Below, in pieces: positions 1 through 8,387 of a stretch of DNA of 33,305 nt (positions are counted from its first letter, which is position 1; every line of letters starts with the position of its first letter). Origin of the DNA: Collinsella vaginalis (lineage in GTDB: Bacteria; Actinomycetota; Coriobacteriia; Coriobacteriales; Coriobacteriaceae). A program made the position numbers and the translations under genes. Location: NCBI RefSeq assembly GCF_900176655.1, contig NZ_LT838844.1:302123-335427 (forward strand). The letters are read 5' to 3'. The notes beneath the pieces are model-generated. The model did no database searches, was not told the origin of the DNA, and saw nothing but the letters and a program-made list of their open reading frames with translations.

Positions 1-603
1 ATCCCGCTCGGCGCCGGCGCCGGCACGCTCGTGCGCCGCGCCCTCCAGTCCCATCTGCGCCAGCCCATGAGCATCATCCATCTCGTGTATCTGGGCGTCG
101 TGCTCATCCCTGCGGGATCCCTGCTGATCGCGGTCCAGCCGCAGCCGCCCGCGCTGATCGCCTGGGGCTTGCTCCTGGTCATGTCGCGCTCGGCGGTGGG
201 CGGGCTCTCGCTCGTCTTTCGCGAGGACGTGCGCGTGCGCCTGGTGCGGGACATGCTGCCGTTCGGCACGCGCACGTTGGCGCTCGTGGACGGCCTGCTG
301 CCGGCGGTGCTCACGTGCGCGCTCTCCCTTGCGGTGATAGCGGGGATCGGGGTGCTGGCCCCGTGGGGCCCCTCGATCCTCGCACCCCTCATCGGTCTCG
401 GGTTCACCGCCTGCCTCGCCCTCGCCTCCGCGCTCGACGGGATCGAGATCCCCCGTGCCCGGCACCGCCCCACGGCGCTCGTCGGCATCTTGGGCACGGT
501 GCTCCCCGCCGGATTGTTCGCGCTCGTCGCCCCGGAGGTCGTTCCCGGGGTGCTTGCGATCGTCGCCGTGATCTACGTGACGGTGCTCGATCGAGCGCGC
601 TGA
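1..603 (+). CDS. Integral membrane protein, C-terminal part
   Basis: The reading frame is open from the first base, so the gene begins outside the window; a GTG at 31 is the first possible start inside but is unlikely to be the real one. About 200 residues are visible. They are almost entirely hydrophobic, with roughly five membrane spans separated by short polar loops; the longest loop, rich in Arg and Asp, lies near residues 65-85. This looks like the end of a multi-pass permease or exporter subunit. No family motif is recognisable, so no substrate is proposed. It ends 25 bases before the convergent LacI-type regulator gene. Confidence 0.6.
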   Translation: MPLGAGAGTLVRRALQSHLRQPMSIIHLVYLGVVLIPAGSLLIAVQPQPPALIAWGLLLVMSRSAVGGLSLVFREDVRVRLVRDMLPFGTRTLALVDGLLPAVLTCALSLAVIAGIGVLAPWGPSILAPLIGLGFTACLALASALDGIEIPRARHRPTALVGILGTVLPAGLFALVAPEVVPGVLAIVAVIYVTVLDRAR

Positions 604-628
604 ATGTGGGCTACCGCCGAGAGGGATC

Positions 629-1642
629 CTACAGCGTGGTTTCGCCCCACTGGACCTCGCAGTCAAGTACATGATGCGGGTCGACCTCACCTTTCTCGGA
701 AATGAGGTCAAGCAGGATGTTCGCGGCAGTTTGGCCTTCTCGGAAAGCGGGCTGCTGGACCGCGCTCACAGATGGGCTCGCCACTCCCACCCACTCAGGG
801 TTGTCGAAACCCAGGAGACCCACACGGTCAGGCATGAGCGGGTAGAACTCGCGCATGGCAGGGTAGATGTCGGGCAGGGCCCAGCAGTTGGGAGCAAACA
901 CAAGGGTGGGCGTCTCGCCATCGATGTTCTCTCGAAGGAAGTCCTGGAGCTCCTCAGTGTCAACCCGGTCATTCGCGAGCAGGAACTGCGTGGAGCCGAT
1001 ACCGTTGGCCTCGAGGGCATCGACAAAGCCGGAGAAACGCTCGATGCGGCTACTCACTAGACCAGGCTGCGCAAGAACCACCAAAAAACGCTTGTATCCT
1101 TTGTCGACGCATTCTTGGATCGCACGGTAGGAGGCCTCGTAGTTATCGGTTTTCACCCAGTTGGAAGCGAAGTCATAGAGTTTCGAGTCAATGAAGACGA
1201 GCTGCTTGCCGGCGTCGGTAATGGATTTGGTGATTTCTTTGAACTGCGCGGTGGGCTGCACGATGAACCCATCCACGCCGATGGAGAGCAGACGATCGAT
1301 GTAGGCGAGCTCGTTCTGCTTGTCGTAGTTGGAGCTGCATACGAGCATGCGGTACCCGTTGGCACCCGTGACCGAGTCGATCCCCTTCACGATCTGGTTG
1401 GAGAACGTGTTGGTGACATCGCCGATGACCACGCCTATGAGCGAGCTGTTTTTGGCGTTCATGCCGCGGGCGAGCGGGCTTGGCTCGTAGCCGGTGTCTT
1501 GGATCGCCTTGCGGATACGCTCTTGGGTGTCCTCACCCATGCGATCGGTTTTGCCGTTGATGTAAAAGGAGACAGTCGTCTTGGATGTATCCGCCATCTG
1601 AGCGATGTCGTTGATGGTGATGCGCTTTTTCGTTTTTGCCAT
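629..1642 (-). CDS. LacI-family transcriptional regulator of the uronate locus
   Basis: A 337-residue repressor of normal LacI-family length. The N-terminus has the helix-turn-helix and hinge: ITINDIAQMADTSKTTVSFY, then the YEPSPLARGMN hinge segment near residue 55. A periplasmic-binding-protein-like effector domain follows (SLIGVVIGDVTNTFSNQIVKG onward; GLLGFDNPEW near residue 280). An AAGGAG-type site precedes the ATG. The neighbouring genes handle unsaturated uronates, and six good 12-bp palindromes near TAAACCGGTTTA lie at their promoters, with a weaker one in front of this gene. The regulator probably binds these and responds to an uronate-derived metabolite, as KdgR-like LacI proteins do. 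The family call is firm; target and effector are inference. Confidence 0.9.
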   Translation of the reverse strand: MAKTKKRITINDIAQMADTSKTTVSFYINGKTDRMGEDTQERIRKAIQDTGYEPSPLARGMNAKNSSLIGVVIGDVTNTFSNQIVKGIDSVTGANGYRMLVCSSNYDKQNELAYIDRLLSIGVDGFIVQPTAQFKEITKSITDAGKQLVFIDSKLYDFASNWVKTDNYEASYRAIQECVDKGYKRFLVVLAQPGLVSSRIERFSGFVDALEANGIGSTQFLLANDRVDTEELQDFLRENIDGETPTLVFAPNCWALPDIYPAMREFYPLMPDRVGLLGFDNPEWVGVASPSVSAVQQPAFREGQTAANILLDLISEKGEVDPHHVLDCEVQWGETTL

Positions 1643-1679
1643 GGCGGGATCTCCTTGTAGGCGGCGTCACGTATCAGTA

Positions 1680-1691
1680 TAGCCTGGTTTA
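1680..1691. promoter_or_regulatory. Weak copy of the LacI-type operator upstream of the regulator gene
   Basis: TAGCCTGGTTTA matches TAAACCGGTTTA at 9 of 12 positions. It overlaps a second small palindrome, GTTTAGTAAAC at 1687-1697. It lies 38-49 bases upstream of the regulator's start codon, where autoregulation would act. Confidence 0.4.
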
Positions 1692-1698
1692 GTAAACA

Positions 1699-1726
1699 GC
1701 AACGGCCTCAAGGCAGAGGCCGTTGC
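1699..1726 (-). terminator. Hairpin terminator after the RpiB-type isomerase gene
   Basis: A perfect 11-bp inverted repeat (GCAACGGCCTC / GAGGCCGTTGC) with a 6-base loop lies 26 bases past the isomerase stop codon. On the minus strand it is followed by TGTTTACT, only a weak U-tract. It separates the isomerase transcript from the regulator promoter. Confidence 0.6.
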
Positions 1727-1752
1727 GAGTGCCTGACGGTCGCCGGGGCGGG

Positions 1753-2394
1753 CTACAGGCCCAGGATCCCCCTAACCTTGGCGATGATGAGCGCGTCAGT
1801 GGCGTTGGCGAAGAAATACTCCTGGAAGTGCTCGCCGGCGAGGGCGCCTTTCACCAGGTCCTGGTCGAGCTCACCGAGGATGTTGATGAGCGGACGCATG
1901 GTCACGGCGCGGACGCCGTCGAGGATCTTCTTATTGCGCTGTTCGGGCACGACGCGGTCTGCGGGGTAGCCGTTGCCGGAACCGAACCCGAAGAGCTTCT
2001 CAAAGGTGTACTCGAGATTGAGCTCCTGCCCCCAACCGTTTTTGAGGGCGAAAGGCATGGCGACTGCGTTACCGTCGTTCACCTGGGCAAACGTATAGGC
2101 GTCAAGAGGGTCGGCCACATGTCCGCACAGCACTCCGGGAAAGGAGTTGCAGGCGAGCATGGCTCCCTCGCCGGTGCCGCAGCCGGTGACCACATAGTCG
2201 ACCGCACCGGAGTTGAGCAGGACGGCGGCAAGAATGCCGTTCTGCACGTAGGTGAGCGGTTTGGAGTCCGCGTCGGCGTACATGCCGTAATTGAACACGG
2301 TGTGGCCCATGGGCTCGACGACCTTCTTGAGGGCGGCCTCGATCATGGGGTTCTTCGAGTTCTGGCTGTTCTCATTGATAAGGGCGATCTTCAT
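1753..2394 (-). CDS. dhuI: RpiB/LacAB-family isomerase, DhuI-like
   Basis: A 213-residue protein of the RpiB/LacA/LacB sugar isomerase family. It starts MKIALINENSQNSKNP and has the family's glycine-rich signature VTGCGTGEGAM near residues 69-79. It is about 60 residues longer than ordinary RpiB (near 150). Streptococcal glycosaminoglycan clusters carry a long RpiB-family protein, DhuI, that isomerises 4-deoxy-5-hexosulose-uronate in place of KduI. Here the gene sits with a GH88 hydrolase and a KduD-type dehydrogenase, and no KduI is present, so the same role is likely. The ATG has a GGAAAGGAAG site just upstream. A regulator operator lies 52-63 bases before the start. Family certain; substrate inferred from context. 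Confidence 0.8.
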   Translation of the reverse strand: MKIALINENSQNSKNPMIEAALKKVVEPMGHTVFNYGMYADADSKPLTYVQNGILAAVLLNSGAVDYVVTGCGTGEGAMLACNSFPGVLCGHVADPLDAYTFAQVNDGNAVAMPFALKNGWGQELNLEYTFEKLFGFGSGNGYPADRVVPEQRNKKILDGVRAVTMRPLINILGELDQDLVKGALAGEHFQEYFFANATDALIIAKVRGILGL

Positions 2395-2445
2395 GAGTGG
2401 CTTCCTTTCCTGGAACGATTCGGCACGTCTGCTTGAATAATAAGG

Positions 2446-2457
2446 TAAACTAGTTTT
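2446..2457. promoter_or_regulatory. LacI-type operator between the isomerase and HAD genes
   Basis: TAAACTAGTTTT is a near-perfect copy of the 12-bp palindrome. It lies between the divergent isomerase (start 2394, minus) and the HAD gene (start 2542, plus), so it could control both. Confidence 0.7.
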
Positions 2458-2541
2458 ATAGCGATGTCATCACAAAAAGACAACAGGTGCGGTTGGGCGA
2501 TACCGTTCCTGCACTCCGTAACAGAATTGAGGGTCGGTCCT

Positions 2542-3374
2542 ATGAGGTATGAATCAAATAAAGCTCTGCTGTTCTTTGATGTAGATGGAACGTTGGTGTG
2601 GCGCGATGTCGAGGCGGCGAAGCGAGGTGAACAAGTTCCAGGATACGATGAGGTGAGGCCATCCCCTGCTGTAGAGAATGCCCTCGCGCGCCTTCGCGAG
2701 CAAGGGCACAAGGTGTTTATCTGCACAGGACGTGCCTGTGCGAGATCCCGCAGACGCTCCGTGACCTCGACCCGCATGGCTGGATTCTACAAGCCGGGTC
2801 GTACGTTTCGATAGGGGACGAGGTTATAAGAGACGCCCGTATAGGCCCGGATCTGCTGTCCTATGTGGTCGCGAAGCTTGAGGAGCTGGGCATAGACGCC
2901 GAGTTCGAGAGTAATACAAGCCTGCTTGGCTTCTATCCGACGGCGGCCAAGCCGCGGCATCCCAATTTCCCCGCCGCCCGCGATGCAGAGGGGTTCTTGG
3001 CCGCTGCACAGCAGCTGCCGCTTGCGAAGTTCTGCGTGCATGACTTTTCGAAGGTGCGAATCACCGAACTGCTTGAGGCCTTGAACTCGCACTTCGAGAG
3101 CTGCGATCTCACCCATGACGTGTTGGAATTCTCTCTGCCGGGATGCACAAAGGGGAGTGCAATCAGGGCGGTCTTGGCGCACCTTGGGTACGACGGTGTT
3201 GGAACCTATGCCTTTGGAGATTCGGAGAACGACCTGTCGATGGCAGAGGCGGTCGATTGTTTTATCGCACTTGGGAATGCGCTCGAACAAGTCAAGGAAA
3301 GAGCCGATTATGTTGCCTTGCCCGTATGGCAGGATGGAGTACCTGCGGCTCTCAGGTACTTCGGGTTGATTTAG
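2542..3374 (+). pseudogene. HAD-superfamily (Cof-type) phosphatase, broken by a frameshift
   Basis: Two reading frames together make one Cof-type HAD hydrolase of about 277 residues. The first begins MRYESNKALLFFDVDGTL, which is HAD motif I with both catalytic aspartates, and runs to ICTGRA near 2736. There the frame shifts; the following sequence reads CEIPQTLRDLDPHGW in another frame and continues to the stop at 3374. It includes CTKGSAI (motif III Lys) and FGDSENDLSM (motif IV). Adding one base near 2735 restores a continuous protein. The flanking parts look conserved, so the break is recent or a sequence error. Such enzymes dephosphorylate sugar phosphates; the substrate cannot be read. 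The ATG at 2542 has GAGGG 8 bases upstream. The regulator operator lies upstream. Confidence 0.8.
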
Positions 3375-3391
3375 CCTATGCTGATGGATTA

Positions 3392-3403
3392 TAAATCGGT
3401 TTA
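3392..3403. promoter_or_regulatory. LacI-type operator, distal of three before the uronate operon
   Basis: TAAATCGGTTTA differs from TAAACCGGTTTA at one base. It lies 194 bases before the DUF2264 gene, just after the HAD gene stop. Together with the sites at 3515 and 3567 it could support looping by a tetrameric LacI-type protein. Confidence 0.65.
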
Positions 3404-3514
3404 TCAACATCCATCTCATAACATGCCGTTCACCGATAAATTACTACCGTTCATAGCGACATTTATATTTTGAAAAGATATCTTATCGCAGATAACAAGC
3501 ATATTACGGACATG

Positions 3515-3526
3515 TTAACCGGTTTG
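3515..3526. promoter_or_regulatory. LacI-type operator, middle of three
   Basis: TTAACCGGTTTG keeps the AACCGGTTT core and matches 10 of 12 positions. The stretch 3404-3566 around it is AT-rich compared with the rest of the window, as expected for a promoter, but no single -35/-10 pair stands out. Confidence 0.6.
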
Positions 3527-3566
3527 TGTCACAGAGGGCGATAGGTTAAGGTGGGCAATCGAAAGC

Positions 3567-3578
3567 TAAACCGGTTTC
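3567..3578. promoter_or_regulatory. LacI-type operator, proximal to the uronate operon
   Basis: TAAACCGGTTTC ends 18 bases before the ATG at 3597, close to the G-rich ribosome-binding site at 3585-3591. Bound repressor here would block transcription of the operon leader. Confidence 0.75.
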
Positions 3579-3596
3579 TTAGATGGGGGGGCTGCG

Positions 3597-5372
3597 ATGT
3601 CCGGCATGAAATCAAAGGACGATCGTGTTCGTGACGTAAAGCGCCGCGCCACCTCCGTCCTTGACCGGTTCGCGAGCGACGCCAGTGGGCTCGATCACAT
3701 GTCGCGCGAGGAGATGGCGGCTATCGCCGAGGGATACATCAACCCTTTGCGACCGTTCTTCTCAGATGCCTGTGCGCGCGTGAGCCTGCCTGGCGCCGGC
3801 GTGTCTTATGAGTTGGACACAGCTTCGTTCGAGGCGTTTGCACGCCCACTTTGGGCCTTTGCCCCCATGTGGGCTGGCGGCGACGAACTTGCTGCCTATG
3901 CGGAGGTTTACCGATCCGGGCTGATCGCCGGCACGGACCCCGCCCATGCTGAGTACTGGGGGGAATGCCGCGACTACGACCAGAAGTTCGTCGAGATGGC
4001 TGCCATCGCATACGCACTCCTGCTCGCACCCGACATTCTTTGGGAGCCGCTTCCGGCAGATGCGCAAGAGCGTGTCGCGACATGGCTCGGTCAGGTCAAT
4101 CGCTATGAGGTCTGGGATAACAACTGGCTCTTCTTTCCGACCTTGGTGAATCTCGCTCTCCGCAGCCTAGGTATGCCTTGGAGCCCTGCGGTTCTCAAGC
4201 GCTGCCTCGACGGGATCGACGCCTGCTATCGCGGAGACGGCTGGTACACGGACGGCCCGGTCGGCGGTCCCAATGCCAACACGGATTATTACAACCCGTT
4301 CGCCTTTCATTTTTACGGGCTTGTCTACGCGGTGTTTGCCCGCGATGTCGATCTCGAACGCTCTGAGGAGTTCGCGCGCCGCGCCTCTGCCTTTGAGCCT
4401 GATTTCCGTCGCTGGTTCTCCTCCAGGGGGGAGTCTATCGCGTATGGTCGTTCGCTGACCTACCGTTTCGCGCAGTCTGCGTTCTACTCGATGGCGCTGC
4501 TCGCGCGGGCCGAGGGCGTTCCGGTGGATGTCGATCCGGTCATCGCGAAGGGCATCGTCGCCCGCAACATTGTCGCGTGGGCATCTCTTCCTTGTACCGA
4601 TTCCTCCGGTGCGCTCCAGGTTGGGTACCACTACCCAAACCTCCATATGGCTGAGGGATACAATGCGCCCGGGTCCCCGCTGTGGGCGTGCAAGGCGTTC
4701 GCCATGCTCGCGATCCAGTCGTGCGACCCGATCTGGGAGACCCCTGTCTCGCCGCTCGAGTTGGCAGACGGCGTGTTTCCCGTTGTGGGTGGCAGCATGC
4801 TTGTCCGCCGCGATCGGGGCGAGGCGACCCTCTACACCGGCGGTCGTACCCGCCGGCGCCGCTTCACCCACTGCGAGGAGAAGTACTGCAAGTTTGCGTA
4901 CTCAACACGATGGGGCTTCTCAGTATCGGTTTCGTCGTACTCGCTCAAGGAGGCAGCGCCCGATTCGATGCTCGCCTTTGAGGTCGATGGGATGATCCGC
5001 GTCCGCTCAGAGAGCGAGTTCGTGCGCTTGCTCGACGGCGAGCTTGAGAGCGTCTGGTCGCCGTGCTCCGGCGTCCACGTCACAACGCGGATCCGTCCGG
5101 ACGCCGAAGGGCATGTTCGCACTCATGTGGTCGAGAGCTCGCTCGTTTGCCGTGCGTTCGACTGCGGGTTTGCCGTTCCCGCCGAATCCTTGGAAGAGGC
5201 TGAGGGCGTCTGCGAGGTGCTCCCGGCCGAGGACGGTATCCAGGGCGAGCCGTTCTCTTTCAAGGCAGAGCCCAACACCAATCTTATGGCTCCTAAGACA
5301 GCGATACATGCCGTCGTGTACGACATCCCCGTGGGGATTTCGCGGATAGTGACGAAGGTTCGAGAACGCTGA
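3597..5372 (+). CDS. DUF2264 family protein, candidate intracellular exo-beta-glucuronidase
   Basis: A 591-residue protein that matches DUF2264 as I know the family: FARPLWAFAPMWAGG (near 80), DYDQKFVEMAAIAYALLLAP, NNWLFFPTLVN, DGWYTDGP, FAFHFYGLVYA, YGRSLTYRFAQSAFYSMALL, VGYHYPNLHMAEGYNAPGSP. The first 400 residues should form an alpha/alpha toroid and the rest beta structure. My recollection, not checked, is that DUF2264 proteins belong to glycoside hydrolase family GH154, which includes beta-glucuronidases. No signal peptide is visible, so it acts in the cytoplasm. First gene of the operon; the GH88 gene follows after 39 bases. It may remove saturated glucuronate while GH88 removes unsaturated uronate. 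A seven-G stretch sits 5 bases before the ATG; a second ATG at 3606 is a possible start. Family call firm, activity inferred. Confidence 0.8.
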   Translation: MSGMKSKDDRVRDVKRRATSVLDRFASDASGLDHMSREEMAAIAEGYINPLRPFFSDACARVSLPGAGVSYELDTASFEAFARPLWAFAPMWAGGDELAAYAEVYRSGLIAGTDPAHAEYWGECRDYDQKFVEMAAIAYALLLAPDILWEPLPADAQERVATWLGQVNRYEVWDNNWLFFPTLVNLALRSLGMPWSPAVLKRCLDGIDACYRGDGWYTDGPVGGPNANTDYYNPFAFHFYGLVYAVFARDVDLERSEEFARRASAFEPDFRRWFSSRGESIAYGRSLTYRFAQSAFYSMALLARAEGVPVDVDPVIAKGIVARNIVAWASLPCTDSSGALQVGYHYPNLHMAEGYNAPGSPLWACKAFAMLAIQSCDPIWETPVSPLELADGVFPVVGGSMLVRRDRGEATLYTGGRTRRRRFTHCEEKYCKFAYSTRWGFSVSVSSYSLKEAAPDSMLAFEVDGMIRVRSESEFVRLLDGELESVWSPCSGVHVTTRIRPDAEGHVRTHVVESSLVCRAFDCGFAVPAESLEEAEGVCEVLPAEDGIQGEPFSFKAEPNTNLMAPKTAIHAVVYDIPVGISRIVTKVRER

Positions 5373-5411
5373 CCTCCCGCAAACCGCAGATCACCTTCGA
5401 AGGAGAGAAAT

Positions 5412-6545
5412 ATGAACAAGTACGTGGAAGAAGGCAAAGTGTGGGTCGAGTCCCTCTATGGGAGGCTCGATGAGAAGATCTCAGCCGAGGTAGAGCGCAA
5501 CGGCGACAGCATTCCGTATGTCTCGCGCGATGGCCGCTATGACGACAAGTCCTCCCACGATGATATCCACTGGTGGACCAATGGTTTTTGGCCAGGGATC
5601 TGCTGGCAGATGTACCGCCTTACGGGCGGTGAGCGTTATGCGGACACGGCCCGTGGTGTCGAGGCTAAGCTTGATGAGGCCTTCGACGAGTTCGTGCGGA
5701 TCCATCACGACGTGGGCTTCATGTGGCTGCCCTCCGCAGTTGCCAACTGGCGAACCACAGGTAACCAGAAATCCTACGATCGCGGCATGCACGCCGCCAC
5801 CATCCTCGCGGGCCGATACAACCCTGCCGGCCGTTTCATTCGCGCGTGGAACAAGGGAAAGACCGGTTGGGTGATTATCGACAGCATGATGAACATCCCG
5901 CTGCTGTACTGGGCAAGCGAGCAGATTGACGACCCGCGCTTCGCCTATATCGCGCAGCAGCATGCCGACACGGTCGCGCGCACGCTCGTGCGTGCGGACG
6001 GCTCCTGCGGCCACATCGCCATCTTCGATCCCGCGAACGGCGAGCTGCTCGATATGCCCGCCGGTCAGGGTTATGAAGCTGGTTCCTCCTGGTCTCGTGG
6101 CGCCGCCTGGGCGATTTACGGTTTCGCTCTCAGCTACCGCTACACCGGGCGCAAGGAGTACCTGGACACCGCCAAGAAGGTCGCCCACTACTTCATGTCT
6201 GAGATCGCGCGCACGGGCGATGTCGCCCTACTCGACTTCCGCGCCCCCGCCGATCCTGTGATCTGGGACTCGAGCGCCGGGTGCTGTGCGGCCTGCGGGT
6301 TCATCGAAATCGCCCGGCACATCGGGGGGTTCGAGCGCGACCACTATCTTGAGTGGGCGATCCGCATCCTGCGTGCGACCGAGGAGAGGTTTTGCGATTG
6401 GAGCCCGGCGGTGGATGGTTTGGTGCGGATGGGGACGGTCGCCTACGACGACCTCACCTGTCAGCACACGCCCCTGATCTTCAGCGACTACTACTTCATT
6501 GAGGCGCTCCTTAAGCTCAACGACAGGGAGCTTCATCTTTGGTGA
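5412..6545 (+). CDS. ugl: Unsaturated glucuronyl hydrolase, GH88
   Basis: A 377-residue enzyme with the full GH88 pattern. It hydrates and cleaves the 4,5-unsaturated uronic acid from the non-reducing end of oligosaccharides made by polysaccharide lyases. Visible motifs: WWTNGFWPGICWQMYRLTG near residue 54, HHDVGFMWLPSA with Asp100, and IIDSMMNIPLLYWAS with Asp157. These aspartates correspond to the two catalytic ones known from Bacillus UGL (Asp88 and Asp149). SSWSRGAAWAIYGFAL and YYFIEALLKL close the barrel. There is no signal peptide, so substrates must be imported. The product feeds the isomerase at 1753 and the dehydrogenase at 11695. GAAGGAGAG precedes the ATG. Length is normal for the family. 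Confidence 0.93.
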   Translation: MNKYVEEGKVWVESLYGRLDEKISAEVERNGDSIPYVSRDGRYDDKSSHDDIHWWTNGFWPGICWQMYRLTGGERYADTARGVEAKLDEAFDEFVRIHHDVGFMWLPSAVANWRTTGNQKSYDRGMHAATILAGRYNPAGRFIRAWNKGKTGWVIIDSMMNIPLLYWASEQIDDPRFAYIAQQHADTVARTLVRADGSCGHIAIFDPANGELLDMPAGQGYEAGSSWSRGAAWAIYGFALSYRYTGRKEYLDTAKKVAHYFMSEIARTGDVALLDFRAPADPVIWDSSAGCCAACGFIEIARHIGGFERDHYLEWAIRILRATEERFCDWSPAVDGLVRMGTVAYDDLTCQHTPLIFSDYYFIEALLKLNDRELHLW

Positions 6546-6705
6546 TCGATCGGTTGGTGCTTTGGGCACGCCGGTTGCACGTGATATTGGGCCAACAGCG
6601 GGGAACCGGAATCGGGAGGTGTGATTGGAAGGGCCGGTTCGTGTTCGTATTGCAATATGCGGCGGGTCGCCGCGATAGGAATCAAATGAGAGAAGGGGAT
6701 TCGTA

Positions 6706-7515
6706 ATGGAGGCTTGGCAAATTCTGCTGCTGACCCTGTACGCGGCCGTGTCCTGTTGGGACCACCTCTGTCCGATGTGGTACACCTGGCAGCCAGCGAT
6801 CGCGGGTCTGTTCGCAGGCGTCGTCATGGGTGATATGACCACTGGTCTGTACATCGGTGGCACGCTGCAGCTCATGGTCCTCGGCCTGGGCACGTTTGGC
6901 GGCTCTTCACTTCCGGACTACACCTCCGGTGCCCTGATCGGCACCGCCTTTGCCGTCACGAGTGGCAGCAAGGAGATCGGCCTTGCGATCGCCGTCCCGA
7001 CCGGCGTCTTGCTGGTCCAGCTTGACGTGCTCGCCCGCTTCGCCAACACCTACTTTCAGCATCTGTGCGAGAAGGCATGCGAGAGGCATGACTGGCGTAT
7101 GGTCCAGGCCGGTGTCGTTATGGGCATCATCCCGTGGTCACTCTCACGCATCATCCCTATGCTGGCCTGCCTGCTGCTCGGCCAGGAGGTTATCGCAACC
7201 GCCGCTGCCGTCGCCCCCGAGTGGCTCATCAACGGCTTCAAGTTCGTGGGCAGCCTGCTTCCCTCTGTGGGGCTCGCAATCCTTCTGCGCTATCTGCCCC
7301 TCTCTCGCTACTGGATGTTCGCGCTGCTGGGCTTCTTTCTGGCCGCGTACCTCAAGGTCCCGGTGCTCGGCGTCGCCATCGTCGGCCTGATCGCCGCTGG
7401 CCTCAAATATGCGGAGCTGATCAAGGCGCCAGCTCAGCCTGTGCTCGCAGCCGCTGCTCCTGTTGCTGTTTCCGCCGATTCCACCATTGAGGGGACGATT
7501 GACGATGACGAATAA
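6706..7515 (+). CDS. PTS mannose/sorbose-family EIIC component
   Basis: A 269-residue membrane protein of the mannose-fructose-sorbose PTS family (AgaW/SorA type). It starts MEAWQILLLTLYAAVSCWD, then has the conserved GDMTTGLYIGGTLQLMVLG segment near residue 45 and several further spans. The last 30 residues are an Ala-rich cytoplasmic tail ending in acidic residues. It forms the sugar channel with the IID encoded next; the two genes overlap by 11 bases, so translation is probably coupled. The GH88 neighbour suggests glycosaminoglycan-derived disaccharides, as in streptococcal clusters. The 160 bases before it hold a small GC hairpin near 6660-6675 and a GAAGGGG ribosome-binding site, but no operator copy. 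Confidence 0.9.
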   Translation: MEAWQILLLTLYAAVSCWDHLCPMWYTWQPAIAGLFAGVVMGDMTTGLYIGGTLQLMVLGLGTFGGSSLPDYTSGALIGTAFAVTSGSKEIGLAIAVPTGVLLVQLDVLARFANTYFQHLCEKACERHDWRMVQAGVVMGIIPWSLSRIIPMLACLLLGQEVIATAAAVAPEWLINGFKFVGSLLPSVGLAILLRYLPLSRYWMFALLGFFLAAYLKVPVLGVAIVGLIAAGLKYAELIKAPAQPVLAAAAPVAVSADSTIEGTIDDDE

Positions 7516-8341
7516 CGAAACCCTGCAGCCCGCCGACGGCCGCGGCAACGTTGAGCTCGATAAGGCCACGCTCCGCAAGGTGTTCTTCCGCTGGTACTTC
7601 TTCAGCCAGGCGAACTGGAACTACGAGAAGATGCAGGGTGCCGGCTACTGCTTCTCCATGTTCCCCGTCCTCAAGAAGGTCTACGGCGACGACGATGAGG
7701 CAATGCACGCCGCCGTTGCCAACCATCTGCAGTTCTTTAACTCCAGCCCACAGGCCACCCCGGGCATCCTCGGCATCAACAGTGCTGTCGAGTCTCGTCT
7801 TGGCAGCAAGGGTACCGAAGCCATCGCCGGCCTTAAGACTGGTCTCATGGGCCCCTTCGCAGGTGTCGGAGACTCGCTGTTCGGCGTGGTGCTCCAGACG
7901 GTGTGCGGCTCGCTCGCGGCATACCAGGCACTTGAAGGCTCTCCTGTCGGATGCCTTATCTACTTGGCGGTTGGTTTCGCGATGATGGCTGTCCGCTGGA
8001 CGCTGTTCAAGATCGGCTACACCCAGGGTGAGCGCGCGGTCGATACCATCACCGAGCACCTCAAGCCCATCACGGAGTGCGCCTCGGTTCTCGGTCTCAC
8101 GGTTGTCGGTGCGATGATCACCACGGTCATCTCGATCTCCCTGAGCGGCACGTACGTCATGGGGGACCTCGAGAAGCCGATTCAGGGAATGCTCGACGGC
8201 ATTCTCCCCGGAATGCTGCCCCTGATCGCCGTTGCCCTGGTTTACATGCTGCTTTCTCGTAAGGGCATGACGTCCAACAAGGTCATCGCCATCGTCTGTG
8301 CCCTCGGCCTCATACTCGGCTGCACCGGCTTCTTCGCTTAA
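7505..8341 (+). CDS. PTS mannose/sorbose-family EIID component
   Basis: A 278-residue EIID. The family hallmarks are present: RWYFFSQANWNYEKMQGAGY near residue 29, GLKTGLMGPFAGVGDSLF near 108, and C-terminal hydrophobic spans. The start at 7505 (MTNNETLQPADG) is preferred over the in-frame ATG at 7463, because GAGGGG lies 10 bases ahead of it and the family begins here. It overlaps the IIC stop. With IIC it makes the membrane complex; IIB follows after 46 bases. Confidence 0.92.
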   Translation: MTNNETLQPADGRGNVELDKATLRKVFFRWYFFSQANWNYEKMQGAGYCFSMFPVLKKVYGDDDEAMHAAVANHLQFFNSSPQATPGILGINSAVESRLGSKGTEAIAGLKTGLMGPFAGVGDSLFGVVLQTVCGSLAAYQALEGSPVGCLIYLAVGFAMMAVRWTLFKIGYTQGERAVDTITEHLKPITECASVLGLTVVGAMITTVISISLSGTYVMGDLEKPIQGMLDGILPGMLPLIAVALVYMLLSRKGMTSNKVIAIVCALGLILGCTGFFA

Positions 8342-8387
8342 CCTGTACCTGCAACCTGTTTCAACCGCATTTGAAGGGATTATCGCC

